A stretch of 64,000 nucleotides of DNA from Branchiostoma floridae (GCF_000003815.2 NC_049979.1:4359293-4423292), one strand, 5' to 3'; counted from the stretch's first letter, positions 12,901 through 26,127 are shown. The notes: generated from the letters alone by a model not told the origin. Numbers and translations: made by a program.

Positions 12901-15900
12901 TGATGATGCCAATTAACTAACCTTAATGACTCTCGGAGATGTTTCCACCAGCTCAGCCTAGCGCATAGGGCATTGCTTTTGTACTCTCTGCATAATTTAC
13001 ATGTGGCCATCTGGCCGAGCCAGCCTGCATGTAGTGTGATTTAGGTCCGGTTCAACTCGATAGCGCTGATTTAGAATGTAAAGCGTTGGGTAATCTGATT
13101 AAAAGAACGGAACTGACAAATCGACGACAACTGCTGATTAGAAATACTGCCTAGTCCGGAATCAATGTAAATGGTCGAAAGGATAATAGCACAGGATCAT
13201 TTTTTGAAAATCAGGTCTATCACTGATGATAACAGCGACGGATGGAAGCTGCATTGCAATGACTTGATGCGTCGTGCAACGCCAATGTACCATACGTCTG
13301 CAGAACGGCGCAATCACGGGCTAATTAGAGTACTGTCCCGAGTAGCCAATTTTCTCCTGTGTGATTACTGTGATAAGGTATCACTATGCACATATATTTT
13401 CAAGAGGCAAGTCTTCAGAACTAGCTGAAATATATCCTATCAACAATAGGAGCTTCACTAACTTAGCGGAGGGGGGGGGGGTACTATTATAGTTTCTTCC
13501 AGAATCCCCACGTCGACCAAGGAGCTATTTTGTTGATAAAAGCTCCTTGGTTTGACGAAGTGTCTCGTCAGTGCACGGAAGCGTTTATTGTTTTGATTCC
13601 ATTACCAAGGTTTCCGTCCCATCCTGTTCTCGTTCATACACGCCTGTAATTGCACACTACAACAACTTGGGTAATTCATTACATGCAAAGATAATTAGAC
13701 GCGTAGTCCAGGCAAATGCTGTAGCCCACTCATGATATACGCTGTCAACAAGACAATTTCCGATATTTGAATGAACAGCACGGAAAAATTCATATTTCTT
13801 ATGCAGTTAGACAAACCATACATTGTAGATTCCATCTGTCCTTATGTTTACAACTGCTTTAAGAAGCGAGAAGAAGTTGAACCTGTACATATTAGAATAT
13901 ATCAGTCTATGTAGATGTGGTAAGATACCATTTTCTTATATAAAACAAAATGGTACCTTTAATATCGCTAGAGCTACGACCTGTACTTAGCTTGTTTGAG
14001 CACAAATGTACAACAAAGGTCATTCATTCAGTCATTCATTCATTTTAATTTGCAAATTGAAATTAACGCGATGGTAAGATGAAACATGCAACCAAAACGA
14101 TGAAGTGGAGGAGCTATTTCTCCCAGTTCTCATTGTTCCGTGGCTCTACCATATTTCTTCCCGGCAGCAAATGATATGATTGGAGACGGGATGTTGACGT
14201 TTTGAGACGTTCCTGTGAGTCCATTACCGCTGCTCGGCTGGCCTGTGTGGGCCGGGGCTGTCCGGGTAAGCCTGGAATATGGTCCAAGGATATCGACCAG
14301 GTCATAGGATCCCACTTTTCAGGAATCCCATTTGTTCTGCTCCAAACCTGATAGCCCCCCTGCCGAAGTTGTTTCGGCGGCGGTAATCCCAAGACTTCGT
14401 GTCAAGCAACTCCTCGGTGTGATAAAAGAAATGCAGAATCCTGTCAAGACTCTGTTACGGGATCTCCAGGATGTGCGGCCGGGTGGCGTGTCCTTGGATA
14501 AGACAAGGGAGCTGGGTACCTCCGTATTACCTTGTCGGCAATGCGAAGGGATGTTAACGTTACGTTGTGCGTGTGTGAAAATGGAAACCACTCATTTGTA
14601 CAGGAGCACGACGATTAATAAATATAGTTTGCAACAAACAGTTGACCAAGAAGATAACAGAATATCGCTTGACCTGAAAATAGCATTTTCTCACACCCTA
14701 TTGCACCCAACCCGGGCATGGCAATGCCCTTACCAACCTTGGTAATATCTATATTTGCTGATGTAAACAATAGTACGCTCCTGTACGGGAGACAGCGCCA
14801 TCTCCCCTCTACACCTAACAGCACGTAATCAAAGCGCCGGTAATGACAAGTTGATGCTTTGCGTTGCTCGCTAAAGTGGGCTCACAGGGGTTAAATGTGC
14901 GGTGAATGTTCATATCAGAAGGAATAGAAATGTAGCTAAGCCTGTCGAGAACGAACGCTTACAAGTCTTGCCGACTCAGCCTAGACGTCGCCACAATATA
15001 ATCTCAACTTGACGCATAAACTTGTATCTAACACTGCAGTACTAATCTTCTGCTTTGAAGAACTCTAAGTTTAAGTAAAGAGCTTTTCGGGGAACTATTT
15101 GCAACCGCATCATGTTAGGCTTGTCGCTCAGTAGCACCGCTCTGAAAACACATGTATCAGGCCATACTGGGTTGATAATATGGGTGTAATATGGGTGTAA
15201 AAACTGATGCGAGACTGCGAAGAAAAATGTTCCTTTGTAAGATTTAAGATTGCAAACTGTTATTTTAATGGACGCGCGTGCGGATGCAATTGTAATCAAT
15301 TGTAGCTTTAGCGAGTAGAAAAAAAAAACAATATCACAACGCTATTCAAAGAAGCGTTTGCAGTGCGGCGTGTAATGCATGAAAGCAATTACCACACTTT
15401 TCGGACACCACTATGCACGCGTTGTCATTGGCCATGGTGCTATAAGTCAGCCTTTCCGGCTCAGATTTTGTCATCCCTGTGGTTTCACAGCTAGCTTGAA
15501 AACCAATTTACTGATTAATCTGTTGCTTAGGAAGTACTGCTATTTCTGTGTACGTACAGCCATTATCTGAGCACGCTGCAGCAGAAACATCCATCCGTAC
15601 AAAATCAAAGGGGATCAGTTGAGTAATTCATCAGCTTAGAGACATGACGTATAACGAAGATCTGCATCAGAGTGCCTGCCAATGCTAACTGTGTTATGGT
15701 AGGTGCAGAGAGCGCTCCCGACTACGCCCGCTATCTTATCAGTGAAGAATGAATTTTCTGGCGGAAGATGTACGTACTGAGGCCATGTTTGTCCTGACTT
15801 TGTTCTTCATAAGAGATGAATCAAAAAAGAGATCAAAGGAAATCGTATGAGGAATCATATACTAATACCATACTTTCTGCGAACGCAAGATTCATTTAAT

Positions 15901-15935
15901 CAAAATCAAACAGTCTCAAAGACACAGTCTGTTGT
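12901..15935. other. no gene seen
   Basis: Contains a G-run near 13473 and the ccaaggagct hairpin. Both strands are open for 60-137 codons around 14.1-14.8 kb, but without splice logic or family motifs. Confidence 0.45.
13517..13550. repeat. small inverted repeat ccaaggagct
   Basis: ccaaggagct and agctccttgg flank attttgttgataaa. The gttgataaa-agctccttgg half recurs near 32602-32623, close to the NRF1 site. Confidence 0.6.
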
Positions 15936-16184
15936 TTAGGCCCCCTTTCCACTAGACGGCGATCGAGCTGCGCTCTCACTGCGACCTAAATAAGATATGT
16001 GTAATCTTCACTTTCACACTTGGTATATCATATAAAACGTATAAGTGTAACTGAAAAGACAACAAAACACACAAGGTGTAAAAAGATTCGTTTCTTTTCT
16101 ATAGAATTCGTTGAGCGTTCTGTCAAATTCTAGGTCGCAGAGAGAGCGCGGCGAGAGCGCCGTCCTAGTGGAAAGGGGGTATTA
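15936..16184. mobile_element. MITE with gccccctttccactag ends
   Basis: Left end taggccccctttccac and right end gtggaaagggggta are inverted. A second inverted pair (ctgcgctctcactgcgacct and its near-complement) lies inside. TSD not read. Confidence 0.7.
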
Positions 16185-16353
16185 CCGTGTGGGAAAATGC
16201 GTATGTGTGGATAACTCAGACTTCATATACTTTGCGCGCAGTGTACATGGCGATGTACCTACCTACCTACCTAGTCCCTTGACCTCCTGGTAGTTGGGGG
16301 GACAAGGTAGACAAGAAGTTGGCGATGTACATAGCTGTTAACATACTAGTAAT

Positions 16354-16419
16354 TGAACAAAGTCTTCTTCGTTACACAACTGTCTAAAGAAGGCTGTGTA
16401 ACGAAGAAGACTTTGTTCA
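16354..16419. repeat. perfect 25-bp inverted repeat
   Basis: tgaacaaagtcttcttcgtt at 16354 begins a 25-bp arm matched exactly by 16395-16419 with a 16-nt loop. A gctgttaacatact direct repeat brackets it (about 16335 and 16453). Confidence 0.85.
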
Positions 16420-19299
16420 GTTGATCTACCAAGCTGATAAAACTACTTACGGCTGTTAACATACTGTTACACCTGTGATTTTCAGGATGGTTCGACATAA
16501 ACACTTCTCTGATTAAACGTGTCATTCTGATTCACTCATCTGGCATCTGCTCACGAGCCACGACTTCCTACAGCCTTGTTTAGAATTAGAGTCGGACATA
16601 TCAAATATCGTTCACAACATGTTTCCCGGCCAACTACAGTTTAAATTGAAGTGTCATGACGTAGATCTGTCCAGCCCACTTCTTACAATGAATGAATGAA
16701 CTTTGTAAAGAAGATGCCTTCTCGGACTTGATTATTCAACACACTGATTGAGCCCTGAATGGTATTTTAGGACGGAAAATGTGATAGTTGGAAAAGTTGT
16801 GATAACTTAAAGCTTGTTTTCAATTGTCTACATACTAGTGGCTAGTAATGCATTAATGTGATAGAACGGTGCTATCACATTTGTTCTCTAGTATACAAAT
16901 TTAGACCTGTTTTTGAATAACACCATTTTCGACTGAAACACGAAACATTTTTAAACTGAAATAATGTGACAGATAGTAAGTGCTGCCTTCTCATCATACA
17001 ACCATGTCCCCATGTCTGCATGTAAGGCCCATGTTGGTTCATGTTGTGTTATTTCCACCGTTGCAGTCCGACAAATCCACACAAAACCAAGATACACAGG
17101 ATTGCATATTCGACAGTGATTCACATGAGCTTCCCGAACCCAAACTGCACTCAACAGTCACGTTTGTAGTTAAACGCACATAAAAGTATCAAGAAAATTA
17201 CTCCAACCCGTGGAAAATTACTTATTTTTTTTACCGTCGTTACTTTAAGCTATATTTTATGTACTGTAGTAGATTTATTTTTCTAAATCGATATCGGACA
17301 AAAAAATAAGATGGAAAAGACGCTCTCTACTGGAGGAAGTACTGCGTTACAAATCTATCGCCATGCAGTTTTCTAGTCCTCGTTCACAAAACAGAATGCT
17401 AGACAAGTGCAGCGTTGCCTCCATGCCCTTTCCCGGCATAAGAGAACCCAGCCAACGTTGAAAATCATTGCCTGCCATACTGCACTTGTCTAGGGGAAGT
17501 TTCGATGATCTGAATGTAAATACTAATATAAAGTAAAGCCACCCCAGTGGATGGAATGTCAAAATGTTTTCCATGAAGTTTCGTCTAAAAATCAGTATAA
17601 ACATACAGGTATAAAATATATGGAAGATAAAGCAGAGAATGTCATATGTAGGAGTCAGTACATTAAATCATATTATATCCTGTACCCGGCCCCTCGAGGT
17701 TCACATTGATAAGACATGGCACCGCCGAGCCATCAGCATGCGTTACGTCAAAATGGACGTCTTAACAAATATGTTTTAAATTTGAGCACTGGTCTATCCT
17801 TGGCATTGCACTACATGTTAACAGCGAGCGAAAACATTGCCATGATTTCTGTATTCGTGAAAATTTGTGTTTACTGAAGGGACGTGTGAGGTTGGCATTT
17901 AATGACAAGCTTCTTCGAAAACCATAGCCTAAGCCGTAACAGAAGCGCAGGCCGCATATCGCACCTATCATTACAAATCAAACACAAAACGTAGTTGTGT
18001 ATTCTATTTGTAACTGCGGCCAGTCATTTACCTCTTGAGCAAATTGGTGCCGTTACTCCAACACTCCGCTTCGCACGGCACAGAATGTACAGGCGAACAA
18101 GGCAGTATCTTTGTTGTTCTGCATTATTTATGACATCAGTCACAGGCAGTCGGGGCCCATCTATTTGAGTGCCGTGCAGTCGGTGGCCATATTTTGCCCT
18201 TATAAAGAACTTTGGTATTTTATTGGCGCATTGCGTGTGGCGATGTGGTTCAACACACCCACGGACATGGTGCGCCATCTAGCGACTATGGAAGATTTTG
18301 TTATTCTACACCTAGCGGCGCGCGAGAGCCATCTGGTAATGTTTCTACGTACCGCAACCGATACCTCCGTTTCACCTGACGAAACGAGCTTGCACATTGG
18401 TCCGTGTCAGGAAAGGAGGCGGTAAGAGAGATTTTTCTTTACATCGTGCCCCCTTATCTTAGTGAATAAAAATCCGTGCATCATTTGAACATCTCCTTCC
18501 TTTGGAAAGCCGGAGAAGCCGTTTGGAAAGCTTCTTGAACGGAAAGTCCCTTGCGAATTCCCCATACACTAACAGATCCGTACATGAATAAAGGATGACT
18601 CACTTTCTTCTTTTTTTCTGCGGAGGAGGGGGGAACCAATTGTTTCCAGTGTAGACCGCAAGACACATACGCATGTCTGACAATGACATCGATATCGGTT
18701 CTAATTGTGTAGATAATGACCATGAAACACTGCCCTATTCACCAGTTGTGATCAGGAATGCGGCAGCACACATACATGTAGTAATAAGGACAAATGTGCG
18801 AATATGTCCAAAACTCTTTTGAAGAAATATACCTTTGTAACATCTTTATCCCTTTCGTGAAATATGAAAGCTTATGATTGAAGCAGAGGCTCAATAAGTC
18901 CTTGTTATTAAATTCATTCGAGCCGACAATTTATTTTGCAGTCACCATCGCTTTGCTTCCCAGCGGCTTTTGGAAAGACGCGAGGATGATTACCAACATG
19001 TGAAGTTATCTACACGTAACACGAGGTCAAATTAGGTCGTCAGTACTAGTCTTTCTGATTATTTAAATGCAAGAGCGAAAGATACATGGACCGATGAAAA
19101 TACAATCAAAGAATTAATGGAATTGGCTTAGCGAAGTGACAATTTCATTGAATAAGAAATCAACCGTCTGATGAGAAGAGTGGGACCGTGACCGGGATGT
19201 ATGGTGAATGTTTAGCAACCTCAACAATCGAACGGGAGTTTGGATACTGCGCGTTGGGAAGTAGCCGTTGCAGTCTTCAAGCGGGGCTGGCTTCTTATT
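16420..19299. other. no gene seen
   Basis: Apart from the small element at 17399-17493, only short chance frames are present, including overlapping ones on both strands at 18.0-18.4 kb. Confidence 0.45.
17399..17493. mobile_element. short element with ctagacaagtgcag ends
   Basis: Inverted ends ctagacaagtgcag and ctgcacttgtctag enclose a core related to 19300-19550. Confidence 0.6.
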
Positions 19300-19550
19300 T
19301 TAGAGGGGGGGGGGTGTTGGTTCGCAATTTTCAACGTTGGCTATGTTCTCTTGTGCCGGGAAAGGGAGTCTGCCGAGGAAGGAAGTTTGCCATGGAAGGG
19401 TGTTGCGCCCCGCCTGAAAACCTGCGCTGTTTCGGCATGAACAAACCGCTTAGAGTGGGGCGAAACTCCCTTTCACGGCAAACTCCATTCTACAGCAAAC
19501 TCCCTTTCCCGGCGCAAGAGAACATAGCAAAGAGAGGCTAGTTGGGAACG
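19300..19550. mobile_element. palindromic element with gggaaagggagt arms
   Basis: Arms 19340-19369 and 19499-19528 are near-perfect complements. Related fragments occur at 17399-17493 and about 23567-23656, both containing gagaac followed by agccaacgttgaaaat-like sequence. Confidence 0.65.
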
Positions 19551-20944
19551 GCCTGTGTAGCGTCTCAATTGCTGCCAATGCGTGTGCACCTGCGTGGGGA
19601 TGTCTGTCTGACATAGAGGACACTAGCTAGTAACTAGGTCTGTCTACTGACGGGCAGCATTTCAGCACTAAGGACAGGCCTAGTTTTGCCGGGCGTCTAC
19701 GGTGTAACGGAAATTGGGTGCCTACTTAGTATCCTTCAACATCTTTCTTTCTCTGAAATTTTTCCCATTTGGAGACATTTATGTAAGAAATAACAGGCAG
19801 CAATTTCTTCAAAAGTGTTGAAGAAATGCAAGAGGCTTATTGGTTGTTTTCTATTGGTTTATCAGCAGTATGTGCCCCTGTAATTAGCCAGCGAAAGGGT
19901 ATGTCACCCCGAAAGGGGCGGTATCACCCCGTCGTGTGCGAACATGTGCGAACATGTTTACATTTGATCACGTCGACCGATGATGATGATGATGTGCCCC
20001 TGGAATGATTTTTTACAGGTCTGAGATAGCAAAACCTACATCATTTTTCTTGGGACTAAATTTTTTTTTTCCAGTCGAGAAATCCGAGAAGCAACAAATT
20101 GAATTGGTGTGGCCTAAGTACCGTATGTAAAGTAATGTACAGCAAGACAAGCAACTTTCCATTTATTAGATTGCACATTTATTAGCACACATTCCTTAGC
20201 GTTTGTATTAACAGGCATATGTTAAATTCTCTCCAACTTAGTAAAGGGTAAAACGAGGCAACAATCTGCCCCCTCGCTGTAAGATACCATTCATCTCTGT
20301 ACAACAGTTAATCATTTTCTCTATCAACAATGCCTATGGAAACGGACATCTCATAGTCTTAAATAAACATAGGTACCCCTTGAGGTATCTAACACAATAC
20401 TACTAAAACTACCATGTAATGTTAGCAGGCAATACATGTATATAAGTACATGTATAACTGTCTGGTGAGAACTCTGCTGTTTGTGGGGACACCCCTACGG
20501 TAGACTAGCACCACACACAGCGGGTACTACGAACCTTCTCATGGGCTAGGACGGGGCAATGTGAGATAGAGACAATGTGCAATAGTCAGACATGCCAAAA
20601 TGTCTGTTGCCTTTGGGCTGGAAACCCATTCCAAAAGAAACATTTAAGAATGAACTTAAGTGACTATTTTGATGGCTTACCAATATAGGCTTTGTCTAAC
20701 AAACCGTGACAATTCAAATTCCTCACATTTTGTTCCGTACACATTGAGAGCATGTGAGACGTTGTACCAATAAAAACACCAGGACTGGCCCTGTCCCTGC
20801 CCTGTCTACTGCACAGCTCCCAGAGTTAATAGCACCAAGCTAAGTCAGAAGGCACCAGACACCACACCCTGGGTGGGCGGGCCAACACTCAGGCCACACC
20901 AAGTCTACTGTTACCTTCTTAGACACAGCAGATGCACACATGGG
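19551..20944. other. no gene seen
   Basis: Unique-looking sequence. Minus-strand sequence from 20.7-20.9 kb could be 3' UTR of the frame at 21120-21365 if that is real. Confidence 0.4.
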
Positions 20945-20953
20945 AGTAAAAAT

Positions 20954-21111
20954 TAGTCTCCAAGCAGACCCTACGGTGCCTTAATACAGTATTAAAGCTT
21001 GCCAAGGAGTATAGCCGGCACCGGGTGCCCGTTTGACTCCCTGTGGCCGGCTATACTCCTTGGCCATCTTTGATACTATCTTATAGCACCGTAGGGTCTG
21101 CTTGGAGACTA
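20954..21111. mobile_element. MULE-like MITE, 9-bp target duplication
   Basis: Terminal repeats of about 26 bp starting tagtctccaagcagacccta are perfect. agtaaaaat flanks both ends (20945-20953, 21112-21120). The core contains a second inverted repeat (ccaaggagtatagccgg). Confidence 0.85.
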
Positions 21112-21119
21112 AGTAAAAA

Positions 21120-21365
21120 TCACCAGAACTGGTGAGGTGGGACCTGGCAAAAATCAGCTGGCCATGGAGTACTTGCACTCTTCTGTTGTTTTTTTTCATC
21201 TTCAAGACAGTCTGTTCCAATAAGAACATCAAGTTGCTTTTTGTGTACTTTTGCTTCTATTACAGGGCATGTTTTGGTAACAGCAATTTTTAGTTTCCTT
21301 CCCTGCATTTCTGAGACTAAGACTTGATCTTGGTGTAGCCTGACACACATTTTACATCTTCCCAT
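21120..21365 (-). other. unassigned coding-like frame, 81 codons
   Basis: A candidate acceptor (atttatag) immediately precedes ATG, and the frame runs to a TGA touching the MITE target duplication. The segment KKQLDVLIGTDCL loosely recalls the end of a retropepsin domain, but I cannot assign it. It could be a retrotransposon remnant, a terminal exon or chance. Confidence 0.2.
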
Positions 21366-21647
21366 CTATAAATTAGTTATGTTTACTTACAGCCTGTTCC
21401 AACATGACAGGTACTGCATGGTGAGTGGTCAACATCACGGATTTATGGAAAGTGTTGAGCAATGTTGAACATGTGCAATATTTATAGTATTTCAGCACAA
21501 ATTTTCTATTCAGTGCCATTATCTTTCTTTATCCATACTGCTGACACTGTTGAGAGGACTTACACATCAGTTGCCAGCTAGGGCTAACTATAACCAGTCA
21601 ACAGCATTTTGCCATCACATACAAATAACTAGAGTTCCACGAACACA

Positions 21648-22979
21648 TACCTTTGCCAAATAAACCAGGTTTGTTATGTAGAATGATGTGTTATTCATTA
21701 CATTTTATTTTATATGTCCGGAGCTCGTACATAACATTTCGCCATTGCTTATACAAATTAGATCCCTATTTACATAATAACATTAAATTGTATCAAGCAT
21801 CACTGAAGCTATCAGCATGCCAAAAATCATGATGACCCTTTCATCCCTTCTTGACTTATTCTCTTTCAAAGTAGGAAACTAAACTGGCTCCTGCAGTTCA
21901 TGAAAAGACGTTAGCGGACCCAAACATACACCTCTTACTCTCTGCCATCTTTCTCAGTTACATATGTGACAAGTTTGATAGTACTATCACGGAATGCAGT
22001 GGATTTATCAACTTTCCTCATTAATTATGCAAATTGGCTGTTACTTGCAAAACTAGTATCTCATTATGTAAGTTTTTACTTAGGCTATCTACACACCAAA
22101 AATCATGACGATCCGACAACACGTTCATATTTTGCTATTAATTATGCAAATGATATCATCATCTGCATAATTAATATGTATTAATATTTCTTTATTTCTC
22201 AGCTACAGATGTTTCAAGTTTGAAAGTCCTTTAAAGGAATGCAGTGGATGTACAAACTGTCCTCATTAATTATGCAAATTAGTTGTCGATTTGCATAATT
22301 AGCATTCCATCATGTAAGTCTTCCCTTTGGCTATCTACATACCAAAAATCATGACGATCCGTCAACATGTTCATATTTTCTCATTAATTATGCAAATGAG
22401 GCCGTCATTTGCATAATTGATATGCATTGACATTTCTCTCTTTATCATCTATATATGTGACAAGTTTGAAAGCCCTATCATGAAATGCACTGGATTTGTA
22501 AACTTTCCTCATTAATTATGCAAATTAGTTGCTGATTTGCATAATTTGTATTTCTTTATGTACATTTTTACTTGGGCTGTCTACATACCAAAAATCATGA
22601 CGATCCATCAACACGTTCTCGAGTTATTCTCGTGCAAAGCTCGAAAGGAAATCGGCGACTGCAGTTCCAAACAAGCCGCTAGGGGGTCCAAACTTACAGC
22701 ACTTACTCTCTGCCTCAAGGGTTATGTGCCACTCAAAAATCATAACCACAGCATGTCCAGAACAAGAGATATAAAAAATTGAGTTTCTGCTGCAGTACCT
22801 TAGCAAGCCGCTAGGGGGCCCAATATCGAACTTGACCTTCGTTTTCCCGACCCCTACCCACCTACCAAATACCATTGGGATCCATCCACGGCTTCTTGAG
22901 TTATGCTGTTAACACACACACACACAGACAGACAGACTCACAAGCCCAAAACATAACCTTAGCCATTCTGGCAAAGGTA
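21648..22979. mobile_element. 1.3-kb element with tacctttgcca ends and internal tandem repeat
   Basis: tacctttgcca at 21648 and tggcaaaggta at 22969 are inverted. Inside, a unit of about 245 bp is repeated almost three times from about 21957 to 22690, each with attaattatgcaaat and atttgcataatt. A related fragment lies at 47055-47330. Confidence 0.65.
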
Positions 22980-25297
22980 ACAAAGGGGACTTTTGTATAC
23001 AGAGCCTACTTATCAATTTAACATTCTAGTCAACAACAGTTTGTTTGGTCTTGTAAGTCTCTTACATGATCCCTAAGGTATTACAGAAAATCACAGATCA
23101 TTTGCAACTTGAACAACATATGTCAATGGATACAAAATAGATAATTAGCAGTGGTCAGAAGCTGTGATACCAAGATCTACTGAGATCCTCAGGGCTTTCT
23201 ATTTTTGTCCACATACCAAAGTCTGAGAACAAAAAAAAGATTAGTTTGGCTTTGACAAGTTTTTATGTGGCATCCTCCCCTGCACAATAAACTAGACCTG
23301 TGCTAGCCATGTCATTGTGTCACAGACAGTGTATGGTAATTCCACAAATCCACATGTCTACAGTTGCTAGGATGTGTAAATCAAACTGTGAGCAACAAAC
23401 TTTGTAAGAGCTGCTTCAGGATAAATAGAAGAGGCTAGACAGAGCTTAACTTTTGTGTGAGGACAGTACAACAGGTGTGGGGAAGAGACTAGTCGATTAC
23501 CGCTGTATTGCCTTCGGTTGAGCTCAAACTACAGACTTATTCACTGATGAGTTTTCAGGGTTAAAGGGTTTCAGGTGAAACTCCCTCCCTCTGCAAACTC
23601 CCTTTCCTGCACAAGAGAACCTAGCCAGTGTTGAAAATCGCAACCCCCCCCCCCCAAGCTTTACATGCATGATATATTACACATATTCCCACATATTCCA
23701 TCTAAACCACTGATGCCTTGGCATTGTATTTCTACCTTGTTATGATTTCCAATCCTGAACCTGACCAGACCTTAGCAATACAGACATTAACACATAGCAT
23801 ACCTGAGAACCTTGTACTGACTACATGTACATGCAGAGGTCATGTACTATGACTTTATCTGGCAAGAACATCTCTGACAGGACAATTCTGCAGATGGATG
23901 GATTGAAGATTGCATAATGGCAATTTTCCAGTAACCCAGGATTCATATTGATGTATAAGATCTCTTGGAATAGACCAAATGATCCAATAAAACTCTTTTG
24001 TGTATGTGCATGTGTATATGGTGTTTGTGTGTACATGTGTGTGTGTGTGTGTGTGCATGTGTATGGGTCGGCTAAACTGTATAAGACTGCAAAACTAGTA
24101 CTGTACATAATATGACTGAGTTCAAATCAGAAACAGGGATTCTATCCACCAGACTAAAGAAACATTGTCATCAACAGAGTCAAGATCTCAACACCCACTA
24201 TGTCTGCATGACTTGAGCAGACCAAACATAATCTTGATATGATCTTACAAATGATTACACACAGTAAAATGACAGGTAAGAAGATCAGTTTTCAACTTTC
24301 TGTCGTGTTAATAACTTCTGCAACTGAATGTGTTAACCATACAAATTTTTTTACAGCAACTGTGGTCACTCTAAATCTATTTTACAGTTCTCAGAGGTGG
24401 GGCATACATGTTGCTACTACAGACATACAGGCTTACCATTATTAAGTAAAACGTTAGTGGTTGCAAACAGACAATCATCTTTTACAACAAAACAATGTGT
24501 TGCAACTTAGGTTTCATCTAAGTAGGAGGCCAAACTATTGTTGCATTGCCTTTTCAGTACCAAAGGTATCCCCCTTGTCTCTCAAAGTCATACATCAGGG
24601 AGCCAAATTTTATTTACTTCTGTCATTTTTGCCCAGCTCAGCATTTTTGTCACTGCTTTGCAGTTCGCCCCTTAAATTCATGACAGTGAATGGGCAAGAA
24701 AAGTGTACTAAGATTACTCACCATATGAGTCCACATGGTCAAGTTTTCATGGTGACTGCAAATTTTAAAAGTTGATCTTGCATGTTGCTAAAACATGTCC
24801 AGTACAAACTTGGAGCTGCAGCCAGAAGACAGTTACGGCATGTTACAGTTTCCACATTTTGTCTATCTGTTCTTACCACACAAGTCGATCCTGTACTCTA
24901 TTGCAAAGAACCCAATGGCAATTTCAACATTTGTTGGCCATATCTATTGACATCTCAATCCAATTTAAGGGATGGTGTTTGGGGAAAATCTTATCTTTTT
25001 ACCTTTTGACAGAGGTGCAAGTGGTACCTTTGTGAAAGTCCTCAGACTGAAGTCCTCTAGCATTATGGACGTTGTTTGGCCTTTGTATCTAAAGTGGTCT
25101 GATAGGCATCAAGAGCACAGGAAGCTGTATTTGTCAGTGGTCTTACAATAGCACAATTCAGACTTGTTCCTGTGTAAAATAGCCTGTATTACACATCGCT
25201 GGCATTGCCTACTCAAGCAGGATAGACGGACACATTGCAGTACAGTCCCCCACTGGCAGGCCCTGATGTGCAGTTGAAGTGGTCCAACAAGACTTTT
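22980..25297. other. no gene seen
   Basis: Holds a C-run near 23645 with a fragment of the 19.3-kb element, and the TG microsatellite at 24.0 kb. Short forward frames at 24.2-25.0 kb have no recognised features. Confidence 0.45.
24000..24066. repeat. TG-rich microsatellite
   Basis: An imperfect tract of tgtg and tgcatg steps. Its complement gives a spurious His-Thr repeat frame. Confidence 0.85.
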
Positions 25298-25305
25298 GCT
25301 AGATG

Positions 25306-25635
25306 CAGGGCTTTAGCCAGCTCGAAATTTTTTTCCGTCAGCCAATTACAATCTTCGCGAAAACCGCGAAAATTAACTAGAAGGACTGAACTGAGACCTT
25401 GAAAAACGGGTTTTAATGAGATTATCGTATGCGAAAGGGCGCCGACACACATTGTCAACAATCATAACAATAGCAAAATAAACAGTGTGTGGCTTTTACG
25501 GCATCCCCAAGCCACATGTAGCTTCCAACAAGGATTTTTGTCCGTCAAGGTTGACGGATTGGTTTTAAAATTTTTCCGTCAGACGCAGCAAATTTCCGTC
25601 CATTGACGGAAAAACGGACGCTGGCTAGACCCCTG
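25306..25635. mobile_element. hAT-like MITE, 8-bp target duplication
   Basis: The ends CAGGGCTTTAGCCAGC and its near-complement are flanked by gctagatg on both sides (25298-25305, 25636-25643). The interior repeats ttccgtca and tccgtc. The 8-bp duplication and CAGGG termini fit the hAT superfamily. Confidence 0.85.
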
Positions 25636-25729
25636 GCTAGATGTGAGGAAAAACTAACTCTTACCCCTGGATAACTTGTTGCAAGGCTGGCCATCCCTAT
25701 GAAGGATCGCATAGAGTAATGGGTATAAA

Positions 25730-25735
25730 TTTATT
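25730..25735 (-). terminator. candidate poly(A) signal for KLHL28
   Basis: The minus strand reads AATAAA here, 393 nt past the KLHL28 stop. It is the first canonical hexamer I noticed beyond the stop. Transcript evidence is absent, so this is a plausible site only. Confidence 0.35.
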
Positions 25736-26127
25736 ACCATGACCCTTTAAAAGCTAAGACCCGGCAAAATCAGCACTAATACTGCATGACCCGTCCCGGA
25801 GGTAGGAAACATCACCGGCTCACTGCAGAAACATGACAATCATCTCCCGATGAGGAAACTTTTCATCACAGAAGTACTAGTGATCAGGGAGGCCCTCGCA
25901 CTCCCACATTTAGTATACTGGTACTCAGTGGTAGAGCCATGAATACTCTCAAGCTACTCCTGCCACTCTTCTTGCCAGAGTCATAATTCTATGACAATTC
26001 AGAGCGACTGGTAGCCTTCTTAGTACAATCTCACTCGTCCACATCCAAACCCTGCACCTCCCAGCGGTCTGTGTGGATACGTAATCTCATCTCACCCCAC
26101 TGCTGAAGGCAGCACAAGACTCCATTG

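Noticed and set aside
23821-24108. His-Thr-rich minus-strand frame
   Set aside because: It is the translation of a TG microsatellite.
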